This document shows, piece by piece, positions 53,516 through 62,243 of a stretch of DNA of 64,000 nucleotides. The translations under genes and the position numbers were made by a program. The number at the start of each line of letters is the position of its first letter. Position 1 is the stretch's first letter. The notes beneath the pieces are model-generated. The model searched no databases. It was not told where the DNA came from and saw only the letters and a list, made by a program, of their open reading frames with translations. The stretch is taken from contig DDLS01000138.1 of NCBI GenBank assembly GCA_002340255.1, forward strand, positions 19,895-83,894, written 5' to 3'. Origin of the DNA: Cyanobacteria bacterium UBA2566 (GTDB lineage: Bacteria; Cyanobacteriota; Cyanobacteriia; Cyanobacteriales; Desertifilaceae).

Positions 53516-55000
53516 ATGATGCAAGTACGACGAGTGATAAAAAAGATGGTTCGGGGACTGTGGCTGGCTTTAATGGTGCTAAGTTTAACTTTAACGGTTC
53601 AATGGCATGAATCGGCAGTTGCAGCTCAGGCGAAACCCTACAATGAGTTAACCTTTCCTCCCCTTCCAGAGGTGACTATTCCAGAGTATACCCAGTTTAC
53701 GATGGACAATGGGATTCAGGTCTTTTTGATGGCAGATCGGGATTTACCTTTGGTGACAGGAAGAGCGATGTTTAATACGGGCGATCGCCTGGAACCCAAG
53801 GAAAAAGTTGGGTTAGCTGGGTTAGTAGGCGTAGTGATGCGTAGCGGTGGAACCCAAACCTATACCCCAGATGAACTTAACCGATCGCTCGAAGATCGAG
53901 CCGCTTCGATTGAAACTTCGATTGGAACTTCAGCCGCTACGGCTCAGTTTAGTGCTTTAACGCCCGATACCGATGAGGTGTTAAGACTCTTTGCCCAAGT
54001 ATTGCGCCAACCGGCTTTTAATGAGCAGCAATTGCAGTTAGCGAAAACTCAACTTGAAGGCAGTATAGCCCGTCGCAATGATAGCCCCGATGATATCGCC
54101 AGTCGAGAATTTCAGAAGCTCATTTATGGAGCCGAAAGTCCCTATGCGCGGACAGTTGAATATGAGACGTTAGAGGCGATCGATCGCCAAGATCTGATTG
54201 ACTTTTATCAACAGTATTTTGTCCCCAATAATATGATGCTGGGTTTAGTGGGGGATTTTGACCCAGCCCAAATGCGACAAAAATTAGAAGCGACATTTAG
54301 AGATTGGCAACCGAATCCGAATTTTAAGCATCCTCCCCTGCCACAAGTTTCCCAGAGCCAAGCCGGGGAGATTTTTCTGGTCAATCAACCGCAACTGACT
54401 CAGAGTAATGTGTTGATGGGCCATTTAGGTGGACAGTTGGATAGTCCTGACTTCTTTGCCTTGTCAGTGATGAATGAGGTGTTAAATGGGTTAGGGGGTC
54501 GCTTGTTTAATGAGGTGCGATCGCGCCAAGGGTTAGCTTATTCGGTTTATGGGGTTTGGAGTGCCCGCTATGACTATCCAGGGATATTTATTGCTGGGGG
54601 TTCAACGCGTTCAGAAGCAACTGTTCCCTTGATTCAAGCATTGCGCCAAGAGTTCGATGGCATTATCCAAAAGCCCATTACTGCCCAAGAATTAGCCGCA
54701 GCTAAAGATGGAGTCCTCAATTCCTTTGTGTTTAATTTCCAACAACCCTCTCAAACCCTTTCCCGCCTGATGCGCTATACCTATTATGGTTATCCTGAAG
54801 ATTTTATCTTCCAATATCAACGGGGTGTGGAAGCCACCACAATTGAGGATGTGCAGCGGGTAGCACAGGAATACCTGCAACCGGAAGAGATGGTGACGTT
54901 AGTGGTGGGAAATCAAGACCAGATCGATCCGCCCTTGAGCGCATTAAGTGAGGATGGTGGGGTGACGGCGATCGACGTTACGATTCCTGAACAAAGTTAA
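53516..55000 (+). CDS. M16-family protein lacking the zinc motif
   Basis: 494 aa. A signal-like N-terminus (LWLALMVLSLTLTVQW) is followed by two M16 halves. The HxxEH region is replaced by GLVGVVMRSGGTQT, so it cannot bind catalytic zinc. The Arg and Tyr used by inactive M16 partners to hold substrate are present (NEVRSRQGLAYSVYG). It would complete a heterodimer with the active subunit 41 bp upstream, as in other bacterial paired M16B peptidases. Same strand and short spacer support an operon. Confidence 0.88.
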   Translation: MMQVRRVIKKMVRGLWLALMVLSLTLTVQWHESAVAAQAKPYNELTFPPLPEVTIPEYTQFTMDNGIQVFLMADRDLPLVTGRAMFNTGDRLEPKEKVGLAGLVGVVMRSGGTQTYTPDELNRSLEDRAASIETSIGTSAATAQFSALTPDTDEVLRLFAQVLRQPAFNEQQLQLAKTQLEGSIARRNDSPDDIASREFQKLIYGAESPYARTVEYETLEAIDRQDLIDFYQQYFVPNNMMLGLVGDFDPAQMRQKLEATFRDWQPNPNFKHPPLPQVSQSQAGEIFLVNQPQLTQSNVLMGHLGGQLDSPDFFALSVMNEVLNGLGGRLFNEVRSRQGLAYSVYGVWSARYDYPGIFIAGGSTRSEATVPLIQALRQEFDGIIQKPITAQELAAAKDGVLNSFVFNFQQPSQTLSRLMRYTYYGYPEDFIFQYQRGVEATTIEDVQRVAQEYLQPEEMVTLVVGNQDQIDPPLSALSEDGGVTAIDVTIPEQS

Positions 55001-55052
55001 TTGCCCACATTCCACACGACAATTTGTGGTGTATTGCTGTAACATAAATGCT

Positions 55053-55073
55053 GGCGGTCACACAGTGACCGCC
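55053..55073 (+). terminator. Hairpin after the M16 pair
   Basis: GGCGGTCAC and GTGACCGCC are perfect 9-bp arms around a 3-nt loop, 53 bp after the stop of the second M16 gene. There is no T-run, so it may be a processing or rho-assisted stop. Confidence 0.5.
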
Positions 55074-55110
55074 ACTACAATCCAATTCAACCCAGCACTG
55101 GAACGGCTCC

Positions 55111-55500
55111 TTGACATCCAACCCCTGCCTAAAGGCGAGGGGATTCCTAAACCTCACGTTAGCGAAGCTCCTCCGCAGGAGGCTTTAGGTTTCTGTTTCA
55201 TAGCAGCCGCCTTCACTGATTTACTCAGATCGGGTCTTACACTCGCTCCACAGACTGACACGGCAAGCCCTGCCGCCTTATGTGTCGAAATTTCAAAGGA
55301 AAAATCTTGATGTACTTTGTTGATTCAAGGGTTGGACTGCCCATTGCCCCGTCCTCTTTTCCCGGTCTACCGATTTTTCTGCGCCGTTGCGGATTCCGCA
55401 ATCTTTGAAGTTAGGCTTTCTGTTTCCATCGTCGCGGGTGGGTCAGTGACCAATTCCATTATACTGCAAAGCCGTCCTACAAGGACAGGGTTTTCAACCC
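55111..55500 (-). mobile_element. Relic of an IS200/IS605-type (TnpB) element
   Basis: On the minus strand, a left-end-like hairpin (GTCCT/AGGAC, 55474-55486) is followed by a promoter-like TATAAT. About 45 codons follow (about 55154-55281, THKAAGLAVSVCG, SVRPDLSKSVKAAAM) resembling the C-terminal tail of cyanobacterial TnpB. After their stop at 55154 comes a hairpin (CCCCTCGCCT/AGGCAGGGG) and then GTCAA at 55111, like the 3' end of the TnpB guide RNA. The central transposase body is missing. Family assignment rests on motif memory and should be treated as probable only. Confidence 0.55.
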
Positions 55501-55590
55501 ATTTTTCTGATAAACTCTTTCCCGACTTTCTCCACTCTTGCCTGCTAGAGCTGTAGAAGACTTGCCCTAACTCAGACCCATTTAAAATTT

Positions 55591-57771
55591 TTAATTGATA
55601 TAACCCAATTTTATCGGTAATCTGATCAAAAATTCTGCTCCTTTTCCAGGGGTAGAGTTGCAGAGTAGTTCGCCCTTATGTTTCTCGACAATAATTTGAT
55701 AGCTAATGGAGAGACCTAAACCGGTTCCTTGTCCGACGGGTTTGGTGGTGAAAAAGGGATCAAAAATAGAAGATATAACCGATTCGCTAATTCCTGGGCC
55801 ATTATCAGCAATACGAATTTGCACCCGATCTTCTGAGAGGTCTTGGGTTTCAATCCATAGGGTGGGATTGATGATATTGGGTTCAGATAGGGCATCTATG
55901 GCATTTTCTAGGATCTGGAAAAAAACTTGATTGATTTCACCAGGGTAACAAAAAACATTGGATACTCTGGTATAGCTTTCAATAACTTGAATCGATTGTA
56001 AATTCGCTTGCAAAATCATTAAGCTGTTCTCTAATCCATCTTGGATATTGACCCATTTTTGATCGGATTCATCCAAGCGGGAAAAGCTACGCAATCCTAA
56101 CACGATTTTCTGAATGCGATCGGCTCCACTTTGCATAGAGATCATTAGGTTTTGAAAATCTTCGACAATAAAGTCCAGGTCTATTTGTTGTATTTTTTGA
56201 TGGATTTCATTGGTGGATTTCGGATGCTGTTTTTGATAGAGTTCAATCAGCTCAATCAATCCTTCTAGATATTCTTTGGCATGGGGTAAGTTGCTGTAAA
56301 TAAAACTGATGGGATTATTGATTTCGTGGGCGACTCCGGCAACAATTTGACCTAAACTGGACATTTTTTCAGTTTGAATGAGTTGGGATTGTGTTTGCTT
56401 GAGTTCTTGCAGGGCTTGCTCGGTTTTTTCTTTGGCGAGTTTGAGGGCTTCGGTGCGTTTTTCGACCCGTTCTTCTAAGGTTTGGTTGGCGGTTTCTAAG
56501 GCTTGGAAAGAATGGCGCAGTTGTTGGGACATTTCGTTAAAGGAACGGCGCAAAGTTTCTAATTCGTGCAGATAAAAGTGGGGTAAGTGTTGATTGAGGT
56601 TGCCTTTGGCGATCGCTCCAGTGGCTTGAATAAGCTGATGTAAGGATTGGCTAATCCAATGGGAGGTTCTTAAGCCAAGTAAAATGGACACGAAGAGGGC
56701 GATCGCACACAATTGTATGGTAATCCACGTATTAGCGTTGATTTGCTCCATAAAATCGGCTTCTGGAACCACCACCACAATGATCCAATCAATGCCTTGG
56801 GCATTCTGAAAGGGGGTGACTTGTAAAAATTGCCGCTCTCCTTCAAGCAAAAACGCTAGATTTTCCGTGGTTGCCACATTTTTTAAAGTGTCAAATTCTT
56901 CTTGCAGATATTGGGCAGAGGATTGAATGAGGCGATCGCTGGTATTGGTGGCTTGAATTCTGAGGGTTGTGCCATAGGTGACCAGAAACGGGCGATCTAG
57001 GGTGGAACTGGCGACTAATAAGCCGGAACGCTCTAAAATAAAGGCTTCTGCCCCTGGACTAATATCTAAGGTTCGTAAAAAATCACTGACTTCTGAGAGC
57101 CGAAATTCCGCGCCGAAAACGCCTAAGAGTTTGCCGATTTCGGTATAAACAGGTTGATTGACGCTGGTGGCTAAGGTTTCTGAACCGAGGTGGGTGTAAA
57201 TGCCTCCCCAAGTCGCTTTTCGGGCTTGAATGGCATTCTCATACCACACTTCTAGGCGGCTATCGTAGTCTGGGGTGGAGGACAAGAGCTGCCCCTGTTC
57301 TCGATCGCCATTTAATTGATAGGTTTCTAGGGTTTGCTCTGTGTCTGGATTGGCTAAGGATAGCACATATCCATCCGGCGATCGCTCTAAGCCTAAAAAT
57401 TCTCCCTGCTCGCTACTAAACTTAATCGCACTAATTGATTCAAATGCTTGTAATTGCTTGCCAAAATAGGTTTGCAATTGCTGATAATCTTGGAGACTGA
57501 GTAAGTTGAGGTTGACAGCATCCTGATTAATTTGATTGACTAAATATAAATCATGAATATAATTAGCAAGTTCCTGCTCAATGCGAGCAGTGATTTCCTG
57601 ATGGAGTTGGGTAGTGACTTGACTAATCGCTTTTTGTCCATTGCGGAGGGAGAGCCAACCAGTTAAACTAACAGCTAAGGAAACTTGCAGCACAAAGGGC
57701 ACAACTAAAACAACCCGTAAAGATAGTTTACGAGGCAGGAGAGCAGTCCAAATTTTGAGACGTTTAAGCAT
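55591..57771 (-). CDS. Membrane sensor histidine kinase (Cache-HAMP-HisKA-HATPase)
   Basis: 726 aa. A first membrane helix (about 18-38) opens an extracytoplasmic dCache-type domain (about 45-330, FSSEQGEFLGLERSPDGYV, GAEFRLSEVSDFL). A second helix (about 345-366), a HAMP segment, a coiled coil (about 420-465) and HisKA with His in AGVAHEINNP follow. The HATPase ends with DNGPGISES and GQGTGLGLSIS. It senses a small ligand outside the membrane and has no receiver of its own. An orphan solute-binding protein gene precedes it on the same strand (91 bp), a plausible ligand carrier. Confidence 0.9.
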   Translation of the reverse strand: MLKRLKIWTALLPRKLSLRVVLVVPFVLQVSLAVSLTGWLSLRNGQKAISQVTTQLHQEITARIEQELANYIHDLYLVNQINQDAVNLNLLSLQDYQQLQTYFGKQLQAFESISAIKFSSEQGEFLGLERSPDGYVLSLANPDTEQTLETYQLNGDREQGQLLSSTPDYDSRLEVWYENAIQARKATWGGIYTHLGSETLATSVNQPVYTEIGKLLGVFGAEFRLSEVSDFLRTLDISPGAEAFILERSGLLVASSTLDRPFLVTYGTTLRIQATNTSDRLIQSSAQYLQEEFDTLKNVATTENLAFLLEGERQFLQVTPFQNAQGIDWIIVVVVPEADFMEQINANTWITIQLCAIALFVSILLGLRTSHWISQSLHQLIQATGAIAKGNLNQHLPHFYLHELETLRRSFNEMSQQLRHSFQALETANQTLEERVEKRTEALKLAKEKTEQALQELKQTQSQLIQTEKMSSLGQIVAGVAHEINNPISFIYSNLPHAKEYLEGLIELIELYQKQHPKSTNEIHQKIQQIDLDFIVEDFQNLMISMQSGADRIQKIVLGLRSFSRLDESDQKWVNIQDGLENSLMILQANLQSIQVIESYTRVSNVFCYPGEINQVFFQILENAIDALSEPNIINPTLWIETQDLSEDRVQIRIADNGPGISESVISSIFDPFFTTKPVGQGTGLGLSISYQIIVEKHKGELLCNSTPGKGAEFLIRLPIKLGYIN

Positions 57772-57862
57772 GGGAAAAAAAGGATATCAAGTTCCCTCCC
57801 AGACGTTGGAATGAGTTTTGAGTTTTGATCCAGAATACTGCTGTAAAGTGAGTGGGGTTGAA

Positions 57863-58615
57863 TTAGCTGAACCATTTCTGGATCAGTTCTTTGATTTTTC
57901 CAGTCTCTTTCATTTCGGTTAAAACTTGATTAAAGGATTCGGTATAGGCAGAACCTTTAGGGAGGGCGATCGCCGATCCACTTGATTCAGTGTCAAAGGG
58001 CTGGGTAAAATCTAAATCTGGGTTTGCGGAAGCATAGCGCTCCGCTACCGTGGACTCGATAACTGCTGCATCTAGGGTTTTTGCTTTCACCTCTTGGATA
58101 ATTTCGCCAATTTTGTTGAACTCGACTAAGTCAATCCCGGTAATCTTTTGAGCTGCATCTGCCTGAATCGATCCCCCTTGCACCCCCACCCGCTTGTCTT
58201 TTACATCCTCTTTGAAGTTTATATTTGCCCCTCTAGGCATGAGAATAATACTGGAAGCTTGATAATAGAGATCCGTAAACTCCACCTTGGCTTGGCGCTC
58301 TGGTGTAGGAGACATGCCCGCCATCACAAAATCTACTTCATTGTTTTCTAGAGCAGGAATGAGGCGATCGAAGTTCATATCCTCAATTTTCAGCTCAAAA
58401 TTAAGGGACTTGGCTAAAGATTGGGCAATGTCCACATCAAAACCAATAATCCGTTCTTCTCCTCCTGTACTATCTTTAAATTCATAGGGAGGATAATCGG
58501 CAGAAGTTCCCATAACTAAAGTCGTTGAAGTGGGGGTTGGACTACAAGCGGAAAAAATCAGTACACTAAAGAAGGCTGTTACACTGAGAATGAGAAAGGT
58601 TTTGATGGATTTCAT
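57863..58615 (-). CDS. Amino-acid-type ABC substrate-binding lipoprotein
   Basis: 250 aa. Lipobox IFSAC (Cys24) after the signal TFLILSVTAFFSVL. SBP_bac_3 fold: TSADYPPYEFKD, GFDVDIAQSLAKSL, FVMAGMSPTPERQ and GVQGGSIQADA, as in polar amino acid binding proteins. No permease or ATPase gene is near, so transport partners are elsewhere or absent. It is upstream of the Cache kinase gene on the same strand and may feed it or a distant transporter. Confidence 0.9.
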   Translation of the reverse strand: MKSIKTFLILSVTAFFSVLIFSACSPTPTSTTLVMGTSADYPPYEFKDSTGGEERIIGFDVDIAQSLAKSLNFELKIEDMNFDRLIPALENNEVDFVMAGMSPTPERQAKVEFTDLYYQASSIILMPRGANINFKEDVKDKRVGVQGGSIQADAAQKITGIDLVEFNKIGEIIQEVKAKTLDAAVIESTVAERYASANPDLDFTQPFDTESSGSAIALPKGSAYTESFNQVLTEMKETGKIKELIQKWFS

Positions 58616-58629
58616 GGAAGAGGTAAGTA

Positions 58630-58848
58630 ATGGGTAATGAGTTTTGAGTTTTGAGGATAGGAGAGACCAACCTATTATTATATCAAATATCAGAACGGCT
58701 CATTACCCATCCCTGCTAGGACGGTTCTTCAGGACTTATTAGACTAAACGGTTAAGGGGTGACGTAAAAAATTGCCAATTCATCTGAAATCGTTAAAAAT
58801 GGTTTTCCCATTACCCATTACTGATTACCCTTCTGCTGCGCCAAGCGC
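58630..58848. repeat. Heptamer inverted repeat and GCGC palindrome spacer
   Basis: ATGGGTAATGAG (58630-58641) and CTCATTACCCAT (58699-58710) form a perfect 12-bp inverted repeat 57 bp apart. Further on, CCCATTACCCATTACTG leads to TGCGCCAAGCGCT beside the stop of the next gene. The layout resembles 25352-25410 and 36623-36736. Confidence 0.6.
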
Positions 58849-58849
58849 T

Positions 58850-59185
58850 CTATCCCAAATAGGCATTGAGGTCTTCAATCACACGGGTAAGTTCCGCTTC
58901 GGTACTTAGGCGCAGGCGATCGCTTTTCAGAGTCACTAACACCTTAGCTGCAAAGGGACTTGCATAAATATTAGGATTACAAAATATCTCTAGGAAAACG
59001 TCCCCATTATGGCGATATTCCATCGGTGCTTGAGGCTGTTTCCGTCCTGGAGTCACCGGTTGTGCCGCCAAAGTTTTGAGCCGATCCATCAATTGGTTAA
59101 TTTCCGCTTTCAGGTTTTGGGCAGCTTCAGGAGTAAAATTAAAGGACACAGATCCTTGGGCAAAGTTAAGAGTTAGTTGGGTCAT
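58850..59185 (-). CDS. Conserved cyanobacterial hypothetical protein
   Basis: 111 aa, starting TLNFAQGSVSFNFTPEAAQ. A beta-strand start, a helix (LKAEINQLMDRLKTLA) and a beta-rich C-terminal half (LEIFCNPN, KVLVTLKSDRLRLS). No domain is recognised. It is divergent from the CDF transporter gene and separated from the solute-binding protein gene by repeats. Function unknown. Confidence 0.7.
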   Translation of the reverse strand: MTQLTLNFAQGSVSFNFTPEAAQNLKAEINQLMDRLKTLAAQPVTPGRKQPQAPMEYRHNGDVFLEIFCNPNIYASPFAAKVLVTLKSDRLRLSTEAELTRVIEDLNAYLG

Positions 59186-59228
59186 ACATCTATAAACCGG
59201 ATCAGACTATTGTCTATCCTAGAAGATA

Positions 59229-60122
59229 ATGGTTACAGATATTCGCTCTAAAGTCCGTCAAGTGTTGTTCATTACGTTAGGACTCAATCTACTGGCGTTA
59301 TTGATTAAAGTCCTCGTGGGCTGGAAAACTGGCTCACTCAGTTTATTAGCCGATGCTCTTCATAGTGTCACCGATAGTGCCAATAATATCTTGGGATTAG
59401 TCGCCAATCACTTTGCCTCTCCCAAACCCGATCGCGAACATCCCTATGGACATCAGAAATTTGATGCCATTGGCGCTTTGGGAATTGCCGCATTTTTAGG
59501 GTTTGCTTGTTTTGAAATTGTCTCGAGTTCCCTCGAGAGTCTCACCTCTCAAGGCGATCCTCTGACGATTGAATTTCAAGATTTATGGATATTACTGATT
59601 GTTTTGGGGATTAATATTTTTGTCGCCTTTTATGAACGAGCCGTCGGTCAACGCATTGGCAGTGGTATTTTAGTTGCGGATGCCAAACATACCATGAGTG
59701 ATGTTTGGGTGACGATTATGGTTTTGGGGGGATTATTGGGAGTGGTTTTAGGCTATCCTCTTTTAGATGTGCTATTAGCGTTTCCCGTGGCTCTATTGGT
59801 ATTTTATAGTGGTTGGGAAGTTCTCAAGGATAATTTACCCTGGTTAGTGGATGAAATGGCGATCGCTCCGGAAGCCATTCATGATACCGTCATGGAAGTT
59901 CCAGGTGTGCTAAACTGCCATGATATTGCCTCACGGGGAATTGTTGGCCGGCAAGTCTTTATTGAAATGCATCTGATTGTCGATGCGATCGATGTGGCAA
60001 CTTCCCACGAAATTACCGAAGCAGTAGAAGCCCATTTACAGGAAAAATATCACCCCGTTCGGGTTCTCATTCATGTAGAACCTCCCGATTATCGCTCCAA
60101 CCAAATTACGTTTCAACCATAA
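59229..60122 (+). CDS. Cation diffusion facilitator (CDF) transporter
   Basis: 297 aa, about six membrane helices. Metal residues of the pore: ADALHSVTDSANN (HxxxD) in helix 2 and ADAKHTMSDVW (HxxxD) in helix 5. The intervening loop has PDREHPYGHQKFD. The C-terminal cytosolic domain (about 205-290) has the ferredoxin-like fold with HLIVDAIDVATSHEI. It exports a divalent metal (Zn, Mn or Fe) against protons. HxxxD in both helices is compatible with Zn or Fe/Mn; which one is not decided. It is alone, before the DnaA-box spacer. Confidence 0.92.
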   Translation: MVTDIRSKVRQVLFITLGLNLLALLIKVLVGWKTGSLSLLADALHSVTDSANNILGLVANHFASPKPDREHPYGHQKFDAIGALGIAAFLGFACFEIVSSSLESLTSQGDPLTIEFQDLWILLIVLGINIFVAFYERAVGQRIGSGILVADAKHTMSDVWVTIMVLGGLLGVVLGYPLLDVLLAFPVALLVFYSGWEVLKDNLPWLVDEMAIAPEAIHDTVMEVPGVLNCHDIASRGIVGRQVFIEMHLIVDAIDVATSHEITEAVEAHLQEKYHPVRVLIHVEPPDYRSNQITFQP

Positions 60123-60147
60123 GCGAATCCTTGAGAATTACTTTGGG

Positions 60148-60301
60148 TTTTCCACAGAATCACCTAGAGCGATACCCCCTAGGGAATAGGGAATAAGGAA
60201 TAGGGAATAGTTTATGATAGCAAGGTTTCAAGATAGATTGGTGTCCCAACTTATATTTTACTCCGATCTATTTTTCCACAATTTACTCGTGTTTTTCCAC
60301 A
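60148..60301 (+). other. Three DnaA-box-like sites (TTTTCCACA) in a 395-bp spacer
   Basis: Exact TTTTCCACA, the cyanobacterial DnaA-box consensus as I know it, occurs at 60148, 60272 and 60293, all in the same orientation. The last two are 21 bp apart, on one face of the helix. They lie between converging genes (CDF, guaA), in an AT-rich stretch, next to heptamer repeats (60180-60212, AGGGAATAGGGAAT). The rest of the 60123-60517 spacer has no supportable gene. This may be an origin or a DnaA-titrating site. Confidence 0.5.
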
Positions 60302-60517
60302 GGTTTAGGGCGATAGATCCCCATCATCTGCCCATCGGATTAGAGGGAAAAGAGGGGAGGATCGGCGAGTGTCATCCGTTAATAGCATTACTCTTTAAGG
60401 TTGCTATTAATTCCGGTATCTGGTGTATCCCCTCTTCTGGGGTATGAATCATCTGTAGCAAACATCTAAGGATTTGATATTAATTGTCTTCCCCATTACC
60501 CGCCAAAGGGCTAGATT

Positions 60518-62125
60518 TTATTCCCATTCAATCGTTCCAGGAGGTTTGGAGGTAATATCATAAACCACCCGATTTACCCCTTTCACTTCATTCACAATAC
60601 GATTAGAAATGGCTTCTAAGAGATCGTAGGAAACCCTTGACCAATCCGCAGTCATGCCATCTTCACTGGTAATAAAGCGCAATACCACGGGGTGAGCATA
60701 GGTGCGTTGGTCTCCCATTACTCCAACACTGCGAATGGGTAAAAGAACGGCAAACGCTTGCCAAAAGTCATGATAAATCCCTCGCTTGCGAATTTCATCT
60801 CGGACAACAAAATCCGCATCTCGGAGAATGTTTAGTTTGTCAGCGGTGACTTCTCCGAGAATGCGAATGGCTAAACCTGGACCGGGGAAGGGATGACGTT
60901 GGACAATTTCTTCTGGGAGACCAATGGAGCGTCCGAGTTTGCGGACTTCATCTTTAAACAGTTTTCTCAGGGGTTCAATCAGCTTAAATTGTAGGTCTTT
61001 GGGTAGTCCTCCCACGTTGTGATGGCTTTTAATTTTGACGGCTACCCGTTCGCCGGTTTTCGGGTCCATGTTGGTATCGGCCGATTCAATCACATCGGGG
61101 TAGAGGGTTCCCTGAGCGAGATAATCAAAGGGGCCTAAGCGTTTGGATTCTTCTTCAAAGACGCGGATAAATTCATGGCCGATACGTTTGCGCTTGACTT
61201 CGGGATCGCTTACTCCTTCAATGGTTTTTATGAAGCGATCGCGGGCTTCGATATATTCCACATGAATATGGAATTGTCCTTCAAACATTTCTATCAAGGA
61301 TTCGGGTTCGCCTTTTCGCATAAATCCTTGGTCGATGAACATACAGGTGAGTTGATCGCCGATCGCTTTATGCAGTAAAAAGGCTAAGGTTGAAGAGTCA
61401 ACTCCTCCGGATAGGGCGAGTAATACCCGTTGATCGCCCACTTTAGCGCGAATTTCCCGGATGGACTCTTCCACAAATGCTTCTGTTGTCCAAGTGGGTT
61501 CGGCATCACAGATATGATAGACAAAGTTGCGAATTAGGGCGATACCGCCAATCGAGTGAACCACTTCGGGATGAAATTGTACGCCATAGAGTTTCCGCTC
61601 GTGATTGGCGATCGCCGCACAGCGCGTATTATTAGTATGGGCAAGAATTTCAAATCCTTCTGGCAGAGCTAAACAGGAATCTGCATGACTCATCCACATG
61701 GTGTTGCCATTATCTACGTTAGTAAATAAATCCGTGGGATCGTCAATAAACAGGGCTGCTTTTCCATATTCACCCCGTTCTGCTTTTTCCACTTTACCGC
61801 CTAATTGTTGCACCATCAATTGCATCCCATAGCAAACACCCAGAATAGGGATACCCATGTGGAAAATTTGGGGATCGCACTGGGGCGCTCTCGGAGCGTA
61901 AACTGAGTTGGGTCCACCAGAAAGAATAATGCCTTTAGGATTAATCCTTTGAATTTGTTCTACAGGGGTTCGATAGGATAGAACTTCTGAGTAAACTTGG
62001 GTTTCTCGAATTCGACGGGCAATCAGTTCAGAGTATTGGGAACCGAAATCGAGGATAACGATCATTTGGCGATTCAAGGCGCGAATCGGAGGTGTAGGAA
62101 GAGAGGTTTGGGTTTGCACAGTCAT
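60518..62125 (-). CDS. guaA: GMP synthase (glutamine-hydrolysing)
   Basis: 535 aa. A class I glutamine amidotransferase domain (about 20-210) with C98 in LGVCYGMQLM and the His/Glu pair in QFHPEV is followed by an ATP-pyrophosphatase domain (LALSGGVDSS, P-loop) and a C-terminal dimerisation domain (HPFPGPGLAIR, PGTIEWE). It converts XMP to GMP with ATP and glutamine. Full length. It lies downstream of cbiD on the same strand, a pairing I recall from many cyanobacteria, with a 118-bp spacer. Confidence 0.97.
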   Translation of the reverse strand: MTVQTQTSLPTPPIRALNRQMIVILDFGSQYSELIARRIRETQVYSEVLSYRTPVEQIQRINPKGIILSGGPNSVYAPRAPQCDPQIFHMGIPILGVCYGMQLMVQQLGGKVEKAERGEYGKAALFIDDPTDLFTNVDNGNTMWMSHADSCLALPEGFEILAHTNNTRCAAIANHERKLYGVQFHPEVVHSIGGIALIRNFVYHICDAEPTWTTEAFVEESIREIRAKVGDQRVLLALSGGVDSSTLAFLLHKAIGDQLTCMFIDQGFMRKGEPESLIEMFEGQFHIHVEYIEARDRFIKTIEGVSDPEVKRKRIGHEFIRVFEEESKRLGPFDYLAQGTLYPDVIESADTNMDPKTGERVAVKIKSHHNVGGLPKDLQFKLIEPLRKLFKDEVRKLGRSIGLPEEIVQRHPFPGPGLAIRILGEVTADKLNILRDADFVVRDEIRKRGIYHDFWQAFAVLLPIRSVGVMGDQRTYAHPVVLRFITSEDGMTADWSRVSYDLLEAISNRIVNEVKGVNRVVYDITSKPPGTIEWE

Positions 62126-62243
62126 AAGCAGTGGTCGATGCGATCAATAACAGGAATACAAGACTTTTAGTTGTGCGTAGGGCGAACTGAAGGCAAGTGC
62201 CCGCTCGTCGTAGGGGTGAATAATGATTGATCTTTTCAGGGTA

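Noticed and set aside
55026..55310. 94-codon plus-strand frame after the M16 pair
   Set aside because: Runs antisense through the hairpins and TnpB-like tail of the relic element.
60214..60447. 77-codon open frame in the DnaA-box spacer
   Set aside because: Composition is not protein-like and it lies over repeats and boxes; more likely noncoding.
62126..62243. Cobalamin riboswitch near cbiD
   Set aside because: This spacer is downstream of cbiD and lacks the conserved B12-box layout; upstream of cbiD there is only 26 bp before another frame.
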